The notes under the pieces are model-generated. The model was not told where the DNA came from. It was given only the letters and a program-made list of their open reading frames with translations, and ran no database searches. 64,000 nt of DNA from Reinekea sp. G2M2-21 (GTDB taxonomy: Bacteria > Pseudomonadota > Gammaproteobacteria > Pseudomonadales > Natronospirillaceae): assembly GCF_015687175.1 (NCBI RefSeq), contig NZ_JADPQG010000008.1, positions 159,673-223,672 of the forward strand, read 5' to 3'. Position 1 is the stretch's first letter. Every line of letters begins with the position of its first letter. Shown in pieces: positions 41,327-51,267 of the stretch. Made by a program: the position numbers and the translations under genes.

Positions 41327-44300
41327 ATGACCATTCTTTCAATGGGTGCAAAAACCAAACTTGCGATTGCGGTCGCAGGCTGTTCTTTTGCCCTGAGCAA
41401 TACGGCCTTAGCAGCAGACTATTTCGGAACCGACGACGCCTTTGCGTCGGAATCTATTTATTTCATTATGACCGACCGTTTTGTGAACGGTGATACCAGT
41501 AATGATCAACGCGCGCAGGGTACATTCGATATCGAACTGTGCCCCAATGGCACCAACATTGGCTATCTTGGCGGAGACTTCAAGGGTATCGTCAATAACG
41601 CCGATTACATCGCGGAAATGGGCTTTACCTCGGTCTGGATTACGCCCATCGTTTCGAACCCCAATGCGCAGTTCACCGGTGGGGGTGATCTCAGCTGTGG
41701 CGCCGGTATTGGCGCGGACAAAGGAAAGACCGGTTATCACGGCTATTGGGCGGATAACTTTTATCAGATCGATGAACACTGGGAATCGGCGGACCTGAGT
41801 TTCGCCCAGTTCAACACCAAGATGGAGAATGAGTTCGGTATTAAGACCGTGTTGGATATCGTCGCCAACCATGGTTCACCAGCGTATTCCATGCCCTTTC
41901 AGGTGGACAATTTCGGTAAACTGTTTGATGAACAATGGAACCTGAAAGCGGATCATCAGAACTTGCAACCCAACCAACTGGATCACAACAACCCGTTGCA
42001 TCAGTGGTACAACAAAAGCGGCGGTTTGGCGCAATTGTCCGATCTGAACGAAAACAATCCTCAGGTGATGGACTATCTGGTGGGTGCTTACCTGAAATGG
42101 ATTGATCAGGGCGTGGACGCATTTCGCATAGACACCATTGCCTGGATGCCGCATGCGTTCTGGAAAGAATTTTCTGACCGAATCCGTGCGGTGCACCCGG
42201 ATTTTTACATGTTCGGTGAAAATTTCAATTACAACGCTGGCGCCATCGCGCAACATCAGAAGCCGGAAAACGGCAGCATTAGTGTGCTCGACTTCCCCGG
42301 CAAAGCGGCCATCACCAGTGTCTTCCAGGACCCGAATTCCGATTACGCGAATATCACCTGGTATCTGGATCTGGCGAAAGAAACCTACACTAACCCTTAT
42401 GAGTTGGCGACCTTCTACGATAACCACGACATGGCGCGCATGAGTGCCGCTGGCAACAGCAACGCCTTTATCGACGCCAACAACTGGCTGTTCACCACCC
42501 GTGGTATTCCCGTGGTGTATTACGGTTCTGAAATGATGTTCATGAACGGCTTGAGTGAGCACTCCGGCAACCGGAATTATTACGGTCAGGATAACGTGAA
42601 TGCCGCCCGCTCAACGCCGACTTTCCAGAGCCTGAAAGTCATCGCGAATGTGCGCAAGAATTCCATCGCGTTGCAAAAAGGTGTGCAGATTAATGGCAAC
42701 ATCAGCGGTCAAACCGCGACTTTATTCCGCGTTTATGAAAAAGACGGCGTCACACAAACCGCGCTGGTGATGCTCAACAAGGGCAACAGTACCGCTGCGT
42801 TCAATGTCAATGCCTTGGTCAGTGCCGGTGATTGGGTCAACGCTGAAACCGGCGAAATCATAACCTCGACGGGGTCAATCAACACCAGTGTTGGCGCACA
42901 CGATGTGAAAGTGTTGCTGCTCAACGCACCGACGACCAATGCAGCAATGCTCAAAGCATTGGAAGGACCTGCGGCGAAGGTAGAAGTGACCCCTGAAATT
43001 CTGGTGGCAGGTCAGACTGTAAATGTGTCATACGCCGGCATTCAAGGCAAAACCTACGACTTGCATTGGGGTATTAATAACTGGGCCGGCGCGGGTGCGC
43101 CAGCAGGTGACGTCACCATGACATTCAATAATGAAACGCTGCGTTTTGAAGCATCAACGGTGATTCCGCTGGATGCGACTCAATTCGATTTCGTTTTCCA
43201 TAACCTGACGGACAATACCTGGGATAACAACAATGGCGCCGACTGGCACGAAGCTGTGGAACCTTTCAGTTGCGATACCTGTGTTCCGGAAACCCCCACA
43301 AACCTGACGGCGACCGCAGGCGATACGCAGGTGTCCCTGAGCTGGACGGCCTCAGCCACGGCGACGTCCTACCTGATTACCGTGGTCGACAGTGATGCCC
43401 TGACGGTGGTGGAAAGTCTCACCAACAGCGCGGTTATTACGGATCTGGTCAACGGCACCACCTATGGATTTTCGGTTGTCGCGGTGAATGACAATGGTAG
43501 CAGTGACCCCACTACAGAAGTGTCGGCTACGCCATCGGAAATCGTGGTGTTTAACTCGAACCTGGGTGACGGTGCCACCTTGCACATGACCGGTCTGGCG
43601 TTTGCCAACTGGGATCCTGCGAATACTCTGTATCAGTTGCAGATGATCAACGACAACACCTGGCAAACGACGGTGGATGTTCCAACCGCGTTGAACAACA
43701 CACCCTATAAATTTACGTTGAATGGTGCCTGGAGCGTCAACTGGGGTGGTGGCGCGAGCGGCACTACGACAACAGTGACGCGCGGCGGTGCCGATGCCAC
43801 CGTTAATCTTGCCGCAGGTCGATATGTGTTGACCGTACAGGAAGGCAGTTCCGTCGACGCCGGTTTAAGCGTCAGCTGGGACTTGGCGGGTGATCCGGTG
43901 CTTGCGGTGAACCCTACCGTGTTGGATTTGGGTGATCTTGTCGTGGATTCAACGACGTCCGGTAACATTACTTTATCTAATGCCGGTGGTGGCGCGTTGG
44001 TGGTGAACAGTGTGGACGAATCCGCCACCTGGATGGATGCTGTACGCAGTGCATTAACCATTACCGTGAACGTGGATACAGCAGGTTTGGTGGTCGGACA
44101 GAGCTACAGCGATGTTATTGCCGTGAGTTCTAACGGCGGCGATCAGTTTGTCGAAGTTCGGTTTAATGTTGTTGCTCAACCAGCGGGAATCGACGTGACC
44201 TTTACTTGCTTCAACGGCACAACCACTCCAGGGCAAAGTGTCTACGCCATCGGCAGCATTCCGGTCTTGGGTGAGTGGGACACCGCACTTGCCGTGAAAC

Positions 44301-44485
44301 TGACACCAACTGGTTACCCGACGTGGGAAAAAGTGATTCAATTGCCCGCTTCGACCCCAGTGGAATGGAAGTGTTTGAAGCGCGATGAGCTGGACCCAAG
44401 CAAAGATGTGGTCTGGCAGGGCGGTGCCAATAATCAGTTAACAACACCCGCAGTTGGCACGGCCAATACCGGTGGTGCTTTCTAA
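41327..44485 (+). CDS. Secreted multidomain alpha-amylase (GH13) with CBM20
   Basis: 1052 residues from the ATG preceded by GGAG. Signal peptide LAIAVAGCSFALSNTALA. GH13 catalytic barrel (~30-560) with nucleophile Asp269 (FRIDT), acid Glu298 (FGENFN) and Asp368 (YDNHD). Then a starch-binding-like module (~560-650, THE segment TYDLHWGINNWAGAG), a fibronectin III domain (~653-740), a further beta module, an Ig-like repeat (LDLGDLVVDSTTSGNITLSN) and a C-terminal CBM20 (~954-1052, VYAIGSIPVLGEWDT). Degrades extracellular starch or glycogen. The MalT-type regulator at 52774 may link to it. Confidence 0.92.
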   Translation: MTILSMGAKTKLAIAVAGCSFALSNTALAADYFGTDDAFASESIYFIMTDRFVNGDTSNDQRAQGTFDIELCPNGTNIGYLGGDFKGIVNNADYIAEMGFTSVWITPIVSNPNAQFTGGGDLSCGAGIGADKGKTGYHGYWADNFYQIDEHWESADLSFAQFNTKMENEFGIKTVLDIVANHGSPAYSMPFQVDNFGKLFDEQWNLKADHQNLQPNQLDHNNPLHQWYNKSGGLAQLSDLNENNPQVMDYLVGAYLKWIDQGVDAFRIDTIAWMPHAFWKEFSDRIRAVHPDFYMFGENFNYNAGAIAQHQKPENGSISVLDFPGKAAITSVFQDPNSDYANITWYLDLAKETYTNPYELATFYDNHDMARMSAAGNSNAFIDANNWLFTTRGIPVVYYGSEMMFMNGLSEHSGNRNYYGQDNVNAARSTPTFQSLKVIANVRKNSIALQKGVQINGNISGQTATLFRVYEKDGVTQTALVMLNKGNSTAAFNVNALVSAGDWVNAETGEIITSTGSINTSVGAHDVKVLLLNAPTTNAAMLKALEGPAAKVEVTPEILVAGQTVNVSYAGIQGKTYDLHWGINNWAGAGAPAGDVTMTFNNETLRFEASTVIPLDATQFDFVFHNLTDNTWDNNNGADWHEAVEPFSCDTCVPETPTNLTATAGDTQVSLSWTASATATSYLITVVDSDALTVVESLTNSAVITDLVNGTTYGFSVVAVNDNGSSDPTTEVSATPSEIVVFNSNLGDGATLHMTGLAFANWDPANTLYQLQMINDNTWQTTVDVPTALNNTPYKFTLNGAWSVNWGGGASGTTTTVTRGGADATVNLAAGRYVLTVQEGSSVDAGLSVSWDLAGDPVLAVNPTVLDLGDLVVDSTTSGNITLSNAGGGALVVNSVDESATWMDAVRSALTITVNVDTAGLVVGQSYSDVIAVSSNGGDQFVEVRFNVVAQPAGIDVTFTCFNGTTTPGQSVYAIGSIPVLGEWDTALAVKLTPTGYPTWEKVIQLPASTPVEWKCLKRDELDPSKDVVWQGGANNQLTTPAVGTANTGGAF

Positions 44486-44512
44486 CAATCGCTAAACAGT
44501 GTGACTGTGTTT

Positions 44513-44537
44513 GCCCCGCCTTATGCGGGGCTTTTTT
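44513..44537 (+). terminator. Intrinsic terminator of the amylase gene
   Basis: GCCCCGC-CTTAT-GCGGGGC followed by six T. Confidence 0.92.
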
Positions 44538-44548
44538 GTTGAAGACCG

Positions 44549-45433
44549 TCAGGTATCTATTGTTTGGCGCAACAATTCCAACAGAATTTCTGGGACAAAT
44601 TTCCGCTGCGTGGTAATGGCGTAGAAGTTTTCAAAAATGTCGGGAATGCGCTGATACTCTTCCAAAATTCCCTGTTCGATTTCATCCTTCACGACGACGG
44701 GGGGCAGCACCGATAACGCGCCCGTGTCACGCGCCAGTAGACGCAACATCGCCATGTCATTGGATTCCGCCTGAACATTGGGATCGTATTGCCAGGCTGC
44801 GCAATGTGCGTTGAACGCCATGCGGGTTTCGGTAGCCTTGCTGGTGAGTACCCAGCGCACATTCTCATAGCCTTCTGGAAACGTCGTGCTGATTTTTTGA
44901 TGCTTGGGGCCAACAATGGCCAAGGGTTGCCGGGACACAAGTTTGGTTTGCCATTGGGCATCCAGCAAATCCAGACTCACCGGTCGGTTGGTTAACACCA
45001 GGTCCAGTTCATGGTTGGTCAAACCGCTCAATAACTTATCCATGCTCAGCGATGACAGTGAAAAACTGACATTCGGTTTGGCCATTAACGGACTGATAAA
45101 ACGTTCGACAAAGTTTCTCGATAACGTCGTTAACACCCCAATCGACAAATGTTGCTGTTCAGGCACGGCGCCTTTTTTCAGAAAAGACTGCAACTCTTCG
45201 CCAATGCCAAAAATATCGTTGGCATAGGCCAGTACCCGTTTTCCGGTGTCAGTCAGCGTCAGGCGCCGACCCACCCGCTCAAACAAGGAAACCCCCATGG
45301 TGTGTTCCAGTTGTTTGATTTGTGCAGACAGGGCAGATTGGGAAATGTGCAGATCACGAGCGACTTGTGTCAGGTTGCCGGTGACAGCCACCCGCCAGAA
45401 ATAATGCAGGTGATGATAATTCAGTCGATTCAT
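44549..45433 (-). CDS. LysR-family regulator (NhaR-like), divergent from dabBA
   Basis: 294 residues. Winged helix LNYHHLHYFWRVAVTGNLTQ with LHISQSALSAQIKQLEHTMG, then a two-lobed effector domain. The NHxHYFW opening is typical of NhaR-like LysR proteins. It is transcribed away from dabB across ~110 bp that include the palindrome TTGTTAACAA (45450-45459). LysR proteins usually control the divergent operon, so it is the likely regulator of inorganic-carbon uptake; the inducer is unknown. Confidence 0.85.
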   Translation of the reverse strand: MNRLNYHHLHYFWRVAVTGNLTQVARDLHISQSALSAQIKQLEHTMGVSLFERVGRRLTLTDTGKRVLAYANDIFGIGEELQSFLKKGAVPEQQHLSIGVLTTLSRNFVERFISPLMAKPNVSFSLSSLSMDKLLSGLTNHELDLVLTNRPVSLDLLDAQWQTKLVSRQPLAIVGPKHQKISTTFPEGYENVRWVLTSKATETRMAFNAHCAAWQYDPNVQAESNDMAMLRLLARDTGALSVLPPVVVKDEIEQGILEEYQRIPDIFENFYAITTQRKFVPEILLELLRQTIDT

Positions 45434-45449
45434 GCTTTATCAGCCTAAA

Positions 45450-45459
45450 TTGTTAACAA
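45450..45459. promoter_or_regulatory. Palindrome between lysR and dabB
   Basis: TTGTTAACAA is a perfect 10-bp palindrome in the short divergent control region, in an A/T-rich stretch. It has T-N8-A geometry reminiscent of, but shorter than, the LysR T-N11-A box. Confidence 0.35.
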
Positions 45460-45547
45460 AAACAGAACGTTTTCTGAGTTTATATCTATTTTTGTTGTTT
45501 TTCTAATTGAGACATACTTTCGTTAACGTCAAATGATGGGATTTACG

Positions 45548-47131
45548 ATGGTCTGGTTAACGTCAATGTTGTTTCTGCTCATTCCTCTTAGTCTGGCTGC
45601 CGGTGGCGTTTATGCAGGGCGCCGACCGGACTTAAATCCGGGCACGGCGATGGTGCGGCTGACGCTGGTACTGCTGGTGGTGTACCTGCTGGCGATGATC
45701 AGTGTGGCCTTCTTACCCCAGCCAGATCCCTCGGCAAGTGTACTCAGCCTGACTATTTTAAATCGCGTCATGATCGGCTTGGTGGTGTTCATGACGGTCA
45801 TTCTGGCGGCGTATTCCCGTCAATATATGGCCGGTGAAGCCCGGGTGGGTTTTTACTGGCGCTGGCTTCTGTTCACCACGTCAGCGGTTGCCCTGGTGGT
45901 GATGAGTAACCATCTGTTGCTGTTTTGGCTCGGTTGGTTGGGTATTAGCTTGGCACTGCATAAATTACTGACTTTCTATCCCGACCGACCGCGGGCAGTG
46001 TTGGCAGCGCATAAAAAGTTTTTGTTGGCGCGCACGGCCGAAACCTTATTGCTGGTGGCGTTCGTACTGTTGTATCTCCAGCATCAAACGGGCTTGATCA
46101 GTGAGTTGATGGCCCATTTCAGCAGGGTTGCGGCCGATGCAACCATGACGTTGACCGTGATCGATCAGATTGCGGCAGTATTGATCGCCATCACCGCGTT
46201 GATCAAATGTGCCCAATTACCGATACACGGCTGGCTCATGCAGGTGGTGGAAGCGCCAACCCCGATCAGTGCGCTGCTGCATGCCGGTGTGATTAATCTT
46301 GGCGGTTTTTTATTAATTCTGTTCGCGCCGCTGTTCAGCCAGGTTGCGTTCGCCCAATGGACAGTGCTGATCGTTGCCGGTCTGACGACGTTGCTCTCCG
46401 CGCTGATCATGAGTACCCGGATCAGCGTCAAGGTGCGCTTGGCTTGGTCGACCAGTGCTCAAATGGGGCTTATGTTGCTGGAAGTCGCCCTTGGCTTGTA
46501 TGAACTGGCACTGCTGCATCTGTTAACGCATTCGGCCTACAAAGCGCACGCTTTCTTAAATGCCGGACACGCCGTCTATGACGATATGGTGCGCCGGTTG
46601 TCTCCGGCCCGTTCCCCCAGTGTGCTTGACTGGATGGTTGCTGCCCTGGCGTCAGGCGCGTCGGTTGCGCTGGTTATCATCAGCTTGGATTATCACGGGC
46701 CATTAAGCAGTTGGGTGTTGCTGGCGTTGGCATTGACCATGCTGGTGGCACAACGGCATAGCCTGTTCGTGCGCGCCCAAGTGCTGCCGATGGCCGCCTT
46801 GGCGTTGGTACTGGCAGTAACTTATGGCGCACTGAAAACATCTTCCGGCGTTTTATTGCCAACTTATGGATTGAGTCCCGAGGCTATGTTCAGTGCGGCC
46901 GATAACTGGGCTTTGGTTCTTTTTGTCGGTCTGTTTTTCATCAGTTGGCTGTTGCGCTACCGGGCGGATAGCCCCTTGATGCAACGATTGTCGATGGTGC
47001 TGTTTGCGGGTCTTTATCTCGACGAATGGCTAACCCGGGCGACCATTAAAATCTGGCCGGTGCGGATGCCTCCACGCGAGCACGCCAAGAAACTCAAATT
47101 GACTCAATTTCAGCACGCAGAGGAATGTTGA
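45548..47131 (+). CDS. dabB: Inorganic-carbon transporter membrane subunit DabB
   Basis: 527 residues from the second in-frame ATG, which has GGGA 8 nt upstream; an ATG at 45533 lacks an RBS. Polytopic NuoL/MrpA-type proton-channel protein: KCAQLPIHGWLMQVVEAPTP and ALLHAGVINLGGFLLI are the conserved antiporter-type segments. In the DAB complex this subunit passes cations to drive DabA. One base separates it from dabA, so they are co-translated. Confidence 0.9.
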   Translation: MVWLTSMLFLLIPLSLAAGGVYAGRRPDLNPGTAMVRLTLVLLVVYLLAMISVAFLPQPDPSASVLSLTILNRVMIGLVVFMTVILAAYSRQYMAGEARVGFYWRWLLFTTSAVALVVMSNHLLLFWLGWLGISLALHKLLTFYPDRPRAVLAAHKKFLLARTAETLLLVAFVLLYLQHQTGLISELMAHFSRVAADATMTLTVIDQIAAVLIAITALIKCAQLPIHGWLMQVVEAPTPISALLHAGVINLGGFLLILFAPLFSQVAFAQWTVLIVAGLTTLLSALIMSTRISVKVRLAWSTSAQMGLMLLEVALGLYELALLHLLTHSAYKAHAFLNAGHAVYDDMVRRLSPARSPSVLDWMVAALASGASVALVIISLDYHGPLSSWVLLALALTMLVAQRHSLFVRAQVLPMAALALVLAVTYGALKTSSGVLLPTYGLSPEAMFSAADNWALVLFVGLFFISWLLRYRADSPLMQRLSMVLFAGLYLDEWLTRATIKIWPVRMPPREHAKKLKLTQFQHAEEC

Positions 47132-47132
47132 T

Positions 47133-49583
47133 ATGACCACAGCAACGACTTTGGCCAAAGCAGCTAGTACCTCAGATTATAAGGCGTCAGGCCGAACATC
47201 ATTGACCGCATCGCAACGTCAGCGGTTGGCCGTCGCGTCTGGCAATATAGCACCATCATGGCCACTGGATCAGATGATTGCGGTCAACCCGTTCTGGCCA
47301 ATGCGCGATCAGCGCATTGAGTCGGTCGCGGCGCAAATGACTACGTTAGCCGGAGCCAACCTGTTGATGCCGCGCAGCTACTTTCTGGATTTGTATCGCC
47401 GTGGCGAAATATCCTCAAGCTGTCTGCAGCAGGCGGCAGAGGACATGGGTATAGCCATGACGGAAGACGAACTGGAGCATGCCTTGCGCGTCACGGAGCC
47501 AGAAACCCAATGGCACACCATTGCTGATTTCCTGGATCATCAACGCGACCCTCACAAAATGGCTTGGAATGATGAAATCACGCATCAGATCAGTCAGTTT
47601 TGCGCCGCGCATTATCAAGCCCAGCGTCCAATATTGGGTAGGGGGCAGATCAGTGACCAGCCAGACCTGTACCGCCATTGGCTTGACGTCACGCGCCACG
47701 ATCGTGGTTTAAGCATTATTGTGGATGAGCCTGGGCTCAATCGGTTGTTTGGCGAACTGCCCGACGACGCTGAAACCTTGTTGGCGCAGGCTATGGCTGA
47801 ACTGTATTTGGATGATCAGACGGTAGCCCCTTACGCGCATTCACTGTTATTGAGCATTAACGGGTGGGCTTCCTGGGTGGCGTACCTGCGCTGGCAAGGC
47901 GAATTGCACGCGCTACCCCGTGACGAAATGCTGGCTTTGCTGGCGATTCGTATGGCTTGGGAACTGGTGATGTGGCGCTATTTCCAACGGAATTACCCAG
48001 CCAGGTTTAAACAATTGACAGGGCTTTGGGCGCAAGCAAAGCAACAGTTACCGGACGTGTTAGCTGAGCATGAGCGGGTACAACGGCCACTCTGGGTGTG
48101 GGCGAAAGCCGCAGAGCTCAGCTATCAGCAACGTTTAAATAGCCGGTTGTTAGTCGCAGAGCCGCATCGTCAAATGAGCCCTTCTCTGCAGGCGGCATTT
48201 TGCATCGATGTGCGCTCGGAAGTGATACGCCGCGCCCTGGAAGCGCAAAGTGATGAAATACAGACCTTGGGCTTCGCGGGGTTCTTCGGCCTGCCACTTG
48301 AATACCAACCCAAAGCAGGGGCGTTAAGTCGGCCCCAACTGCCAGGTCTATTGAAGCCGTCGATCCGCGTTACCGAGGTGGCACAAGCCACGGGCGAGCC
48401 CCGTGCCCTGAATACCCGTGCCCGCTGGCAGACGTGGTCGCAGGCAGCACCTTCTGCGTTCAGTATGGTGGAATCGACCGGTTGGTGGTACGCCTTTAAG
48501 TTGCTGAAAAAATCTTTTTTCCCCTCGACAGAAGATAATCCAGTCAGTCAGTTGTCGCATCAACCGAACTGGAGACTCACTCACCAGGAACAATCGCTCA
48601 CCGTGCAGGCCAAAGCCGAACTGGTGCACGGCGTGTTAACGGCTATGGGCCTGCGTGAGTTTGCCGAAACCGTTATGCTGGTCGGGCATGGTAGCCACAC
48701 AACCAACAACCTGCACGCCGCGGGTCTGGACTGTGGCGCTTGTGGCGGTCAAACCGGCGAAGTTAACGTGCGGGTCCTAGCGCATCTGCTGAACGATCTG
48801 GACGTTCGCCGTGCATTGATCCCTTTGGGCATCAACATTCCGGTGCAAACGACCTTTGTCGCTGCGCTGCACAACACCACAACGGACGAGATTCGCTGTT
48901 TTACGGACACGCTGGCGAATAATCACAAAGACTGGTTGGCCGCCGCTTCCAAGCAAGCACGTCGCGAACGTGTCGCGCGCTTGGATGCCTCTTTGTCAGA
49001 CGCGGACGATCGTCAGATTCAATGTGCCATTGAGCAGCGCAGCACTGACTGGTCGCAGATTCGACCGGAATGGGGTCTGGCGAATAATGCCGCGTTCATC
49101 GTGGCCCCGAGAGACTGGACCCGCAGCATTGACCTGGAAGGTCGCAGCTTTTTGCATGACTACGACTGGCAGCGTGATAGCGACTTCGCCATCCTGGAAG
49201 CGATCATGACGGCGCCAATGGTGGTGACCAACTGGATTAACATGCAATACAACGCCTCAGTCACCGATAACCGGAAATTCGGCAGCGGGAATAAATTGTT
49301 GCATAACGCAGTGGGTGGGCACATTGGTGTTTTTGAAGGCAATGGTGGCGATCTGCGCATTGGTTTAGCCATGCAGTCGGTCCATGATGGGCAGCAATGG
49401 ATGCACCAACCGCAACGGTTAGCCGTATACATCGCGGCACCGCGTGAACCTATCGAACGTATCACAGCAAAGCACGACAATGTCCGGCATTTGGTCGATA
49501 ATGAATGGCTTTATTTGCTGCGCTGGTCGGATGAACAACGCATTGAGCGCTACTATCAAGGGCAATGGACGACGCAAGCCTGA
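47133..49583 (+). CDS. dabA: Inorganic-carbon accumulation protein DabA (DUF2309)
   Basis: 816 residues. Beta-carbonic-anhydrase-like zinc site conserved: Cys357 and Asp359 in FCIDVRSE, His519 in VGHGSHTTNN and Cys534 in LDCGACGG; the His-Cys spacing of 15 equals that of the characterised DabA. DabA hydrates CO2 to bicarbonate in the cytoplasm in a vectorial, energy-coupled way with DabB. In heterotrophs it supplies bicarbonate for carboxylases in low CO2. Opposite strand to the LysR regulator. Confidence 0.95.
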   Translation: MTTATTLAKAASTSDYKASGRTSLTASQRQRLAVASGNIAPSWPLDQMIAVNPFWPMRDQRIESVAAQMTTLAGANLLMPRSYFLDLYRRGEISSSCLQQAAEDMGIAMTEDELEHALRVTEPETQWHTIADFLDHQRDPHKMAWNDEITHQISQFCAAHYQAQRPILGRGQISDQPDLYRHWLDVTRHDRGLSIIVDEPGLNRLFGELPDDAETLLAQAMAELYLDDQTVAPYAHSLLLSINGWASWVAYLRWQGELHALPRDEMLALLAIRMAWELVMWRYFQRNYPARFKQLTGLWAQAKQQLPDVLAEHERVQRPLWVWAKAAELSYQQRLNSRLLVAEPHRQMSPSLQAAFCIDVRSEVIRRALEAQSDEIQTLGFAGFFGLPLEYQPKAGALSRPQLPGLLKPSIRVTEVAQATGEPRALNTRARWQTWSQAAPSAFSMVESTGWWYAFKLLKKSFFPSTEDNPVSQLSHQPNWRLTHQEQSLTVQAKAELVHGVLTAMGLREFAETVMLVGHGSHTTNNLHAAGLDCGACGGQTGEVNVRVLAHLLNDLDVRRALIPLGINIPVQTTFVAALHNTTTDEIRCFTDTLANNHKDWLAAASKQARRERVARLDASLSDADDRQIQCAIEQRSTDWSQIRPEWGLANNAAFIVAPRDWTRSIDLEGRSFLHDYDWQRDSDFAILEAIMTAPMVVTNWINMQYNASVTDNRKFGSGNKLLHNAVGGHIGVFEGNGGDLRIGLAMQSVHDGQQWMHQPQRLAVYIAAPREPIERITAKHDNVRHLVDNEWLYLLRWSDEQRIERYYQGQWTTQA

Positions 49584-49593
49584 GTGAATAACA

Positions 49594-49626
49594 GGGTATT
49601 CTGACGGTACGGTTGCCGGAATACCC
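49594..49626. terminator. Bidirectional hairpin between convergent genes
   Basis: GGGTATTC and GAATACCC pair around an inner hairpin (CGGTACGGTTGCCG region) in the 62-bp gap between dabA and the hydrolase gene. No long T tract. Confidence 0.55.
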
Positions 49627-49645
49627 CTTGTCATTGCAAGGACAG

Positions 49646-51034
49646 TCAGTCCGGCAGCTGCAGTCGGTCGAGAGTCGCATCCACATTGTCGTGGCAGAAC
49701 GACGGTAGGGGACGGTTACGCCCTTCACTGAGCAAGGTTACCAACTGGGCAAACTCTTCATCGCCGATTCCATGGCTGGGTTGCATGAAATAGCAGGTGC
49801 TCAGATCGGTGAAAATCGAGGCATAGGATTTGACGTCAGCCTGGGTAATAACCGGGTCGAAAGGAGACCAGGTGACAATGGTGGGTACGGAACTGGTTAT
49901 ACCGTGTAACGCGGTAAGATCGGGCACCGGCCAGCAGTAGTCAACCATTTCAGAGTAAGAGCCGTAAACCCCAAAGTCTTGGAAATTGAAAGTACTCTCT
50001 CCCGTCAACTCGTTACACTCAGTCCATATGTTTGGAATGTATTCAACCATATCTGAGTCTGAAAACGGCGCGATGCCATAGGTTGCAGGGGCGTCTCTGA
50101 GTAGATCATAGAGTTCATTAGTCATCAGACCCGCGGAAAAACCCTCGGGATGAGCCAGGTGCAGCGCCATCCATTCTTGCAGAAGGTCAAAATCAGAATA
50201 CATCAGATTAAAAATACCGTAAGCCCATTCGCGCTTAGAGACCCTTTGATGATTAATGCCATAGACCGCTGCTGTCGGTGATTCAAAATGATCAATGAAC
50301 TGTTGCAGCTGTTCGCGCTTTTCTGCTTGTCTCTTGCCGGGCAGGCAGGTGTCGATTAATACACAGGCTTCCGCAAACTTACGTAATGCCAGTCTGAGCT
50401 GCGTAGATTCTGACCAGATTTCCGTATCAGAAGGGATGGTGCTGACCGGCGCGTCCACCAGCAATGCACGGGTGGCCGAAGCATCCAGCAACGCCATCGC
50501 GCTGGCGACCCGGCCGCTGTAGGACGTTCCGGTGACATACCATTCGCTGATATTCAGGTGGCGGCGCAGACGGATGATGTCGTCCGCGTACGTTAAATAG
50601 TGATATTGCGTCGGGTCAATGCCAGAATCCAGCAAACGTCGTTCACAGTCGTCTGCCGGTTCGTCGTCGTAGCAATCCAATTCATTAGTTACACCATGCC
50701 CCCGCAGTTGAACGACAACAACCTGGTCAACGATAGGTGCGCCTTCCGCAAAAACAGCGATCAAACTATTGGCTGTATCATAGTCGATGCGCCCACCCGG
50801 TCCGCCGATGCCAGCGACTACCCAGGTAATGCCCTGCGTGGCCGCTTGTGGGTTGCGTTGCCATTGCCAATATTCGAGATGATGGTCGGCATCCAGTCGA
50901 AATTTTTGCATGGGCGCATCGTAGTCGAATATTATCGACGGGGTTTCTTGACGGATACCGTCCTGAATAAACAGGGCCAGTCCAAGCAGGGCAGCCGCGA
51001 CCAGTGTTGCCGCGAAAGTGTTCAGCTTTGTCAT
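49646..51034 (-). CDS. Membrane-anchored alpha/beta hydrolase
   Basis: 462 residues from the ATG preceded by AAGGAAAC. Signal anchor FAATLVAAALLGLALFI. Triad: Ser in GTSYSGR, Asp in SPFDPVI and His in QPSHGIG, with an oxyanion segment AGIGGPGGR. Similar in plan to the TAP-like hydrolase at 2420-3922 but distinct in sequence. Several cysteines (CYDDEPADDC; CVLIDTC) suggest periplasmic disulfides. Substrate unknown. Confidence 0.75.
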   Translation of the reverse strand: MTKLNTFAATLVAAALLGLALFIQDGIRQETPSIIFDYDAPMQKFRLDADHHLEYWQWQRNPQAATQGITWVVAGIGGPGGRIDYDTANSLIAVFAEGAPIVDQVVVVQLRGHGVTNELDCYDDEPADDCERRLLDSGIDPTQYHYLTYADDIIRLRRHLNISEWYVTGTSYSGRVASAMALLDASATRALLVDAPVSTIPSDTEIWSESTQLRLALRKFAEACVLIDTCLPGKRQAEKREQLQQFIDHFESPTAAVYGINHQRVSKREWAYGIFNLMYSDFDLLQEWMALHLAHPEGFSAGLMTNELYDLLRDAPATYGIAPFSDSDMVEYIPNIWTECNELTGESTFNFQDFGVYGSYSEMVDYCWPVPDLTALHGITSSVPTIVTWSPFDPVITQADVKSYASIFTDLSTCYFMQPSHGIGDEEFAQLVTLLSEGRNRPLPSFCHDNVDATLDRLQLPD

Positions 51035-51061
51035 TTCGTTTCCTTGAAAAATGATCAGACA

Positions 51062-51087
51062 CAAAAAAAGCCGCTTGCGCGACTTTC
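51062..51087 (-). terminator. Terminator of tRNA-Leu
   Basis: On the minus strand AAAGTCGCG-CAAG-CGGCTTT forms a stem with one mismatch and runs into seven T. A second hairpin, TTTTCAC/GTGAAAA, lies between it and the tRNA. Confidence 0.75.
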
Positions 51088-51109
51088 AATGTTTTCACTG
51101 CGGTGAAAA

Positions 51110-51196
51110 TGGTGCCTAGGAGAAGACTCGAACTTCCACGCCCCGAAGAGCACCAGCACCTGAAGCTGGCGTGTCTACCAATTTCACCACCTAGGC
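51110..51196 (-). tRNA. tRNA-Leu (anticodon CAG)
   Basis: 87 nt including an encoded CCA. Acceptor GCCTAGG pairs with CCTAGGC; the anticodon arm is CCAGC-TTCAGGT-GCTGG with CAG in the loop; a long variable arm (TGCTCTTCGGGGCGT) and a T loop TTCGAGT complete a class II leucine tRNA. Decodes CUG. Own terminator downstream; hemL starts upstream on the same strand. Confidence 0.97.
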
Positions 51197-51267
51197 ATAG
51201 CAGTGACAGTTGTTGTCAGTCCTGACAACTGGGCGCGGATAATAATGTCGCTCCGCGCACCTGTCAA

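Noticed and set aside
41841..42562. Long minus-strand frames within the amylase gene
   Set aside because: They are antisense shadows of a well-supported GH13 coding region.
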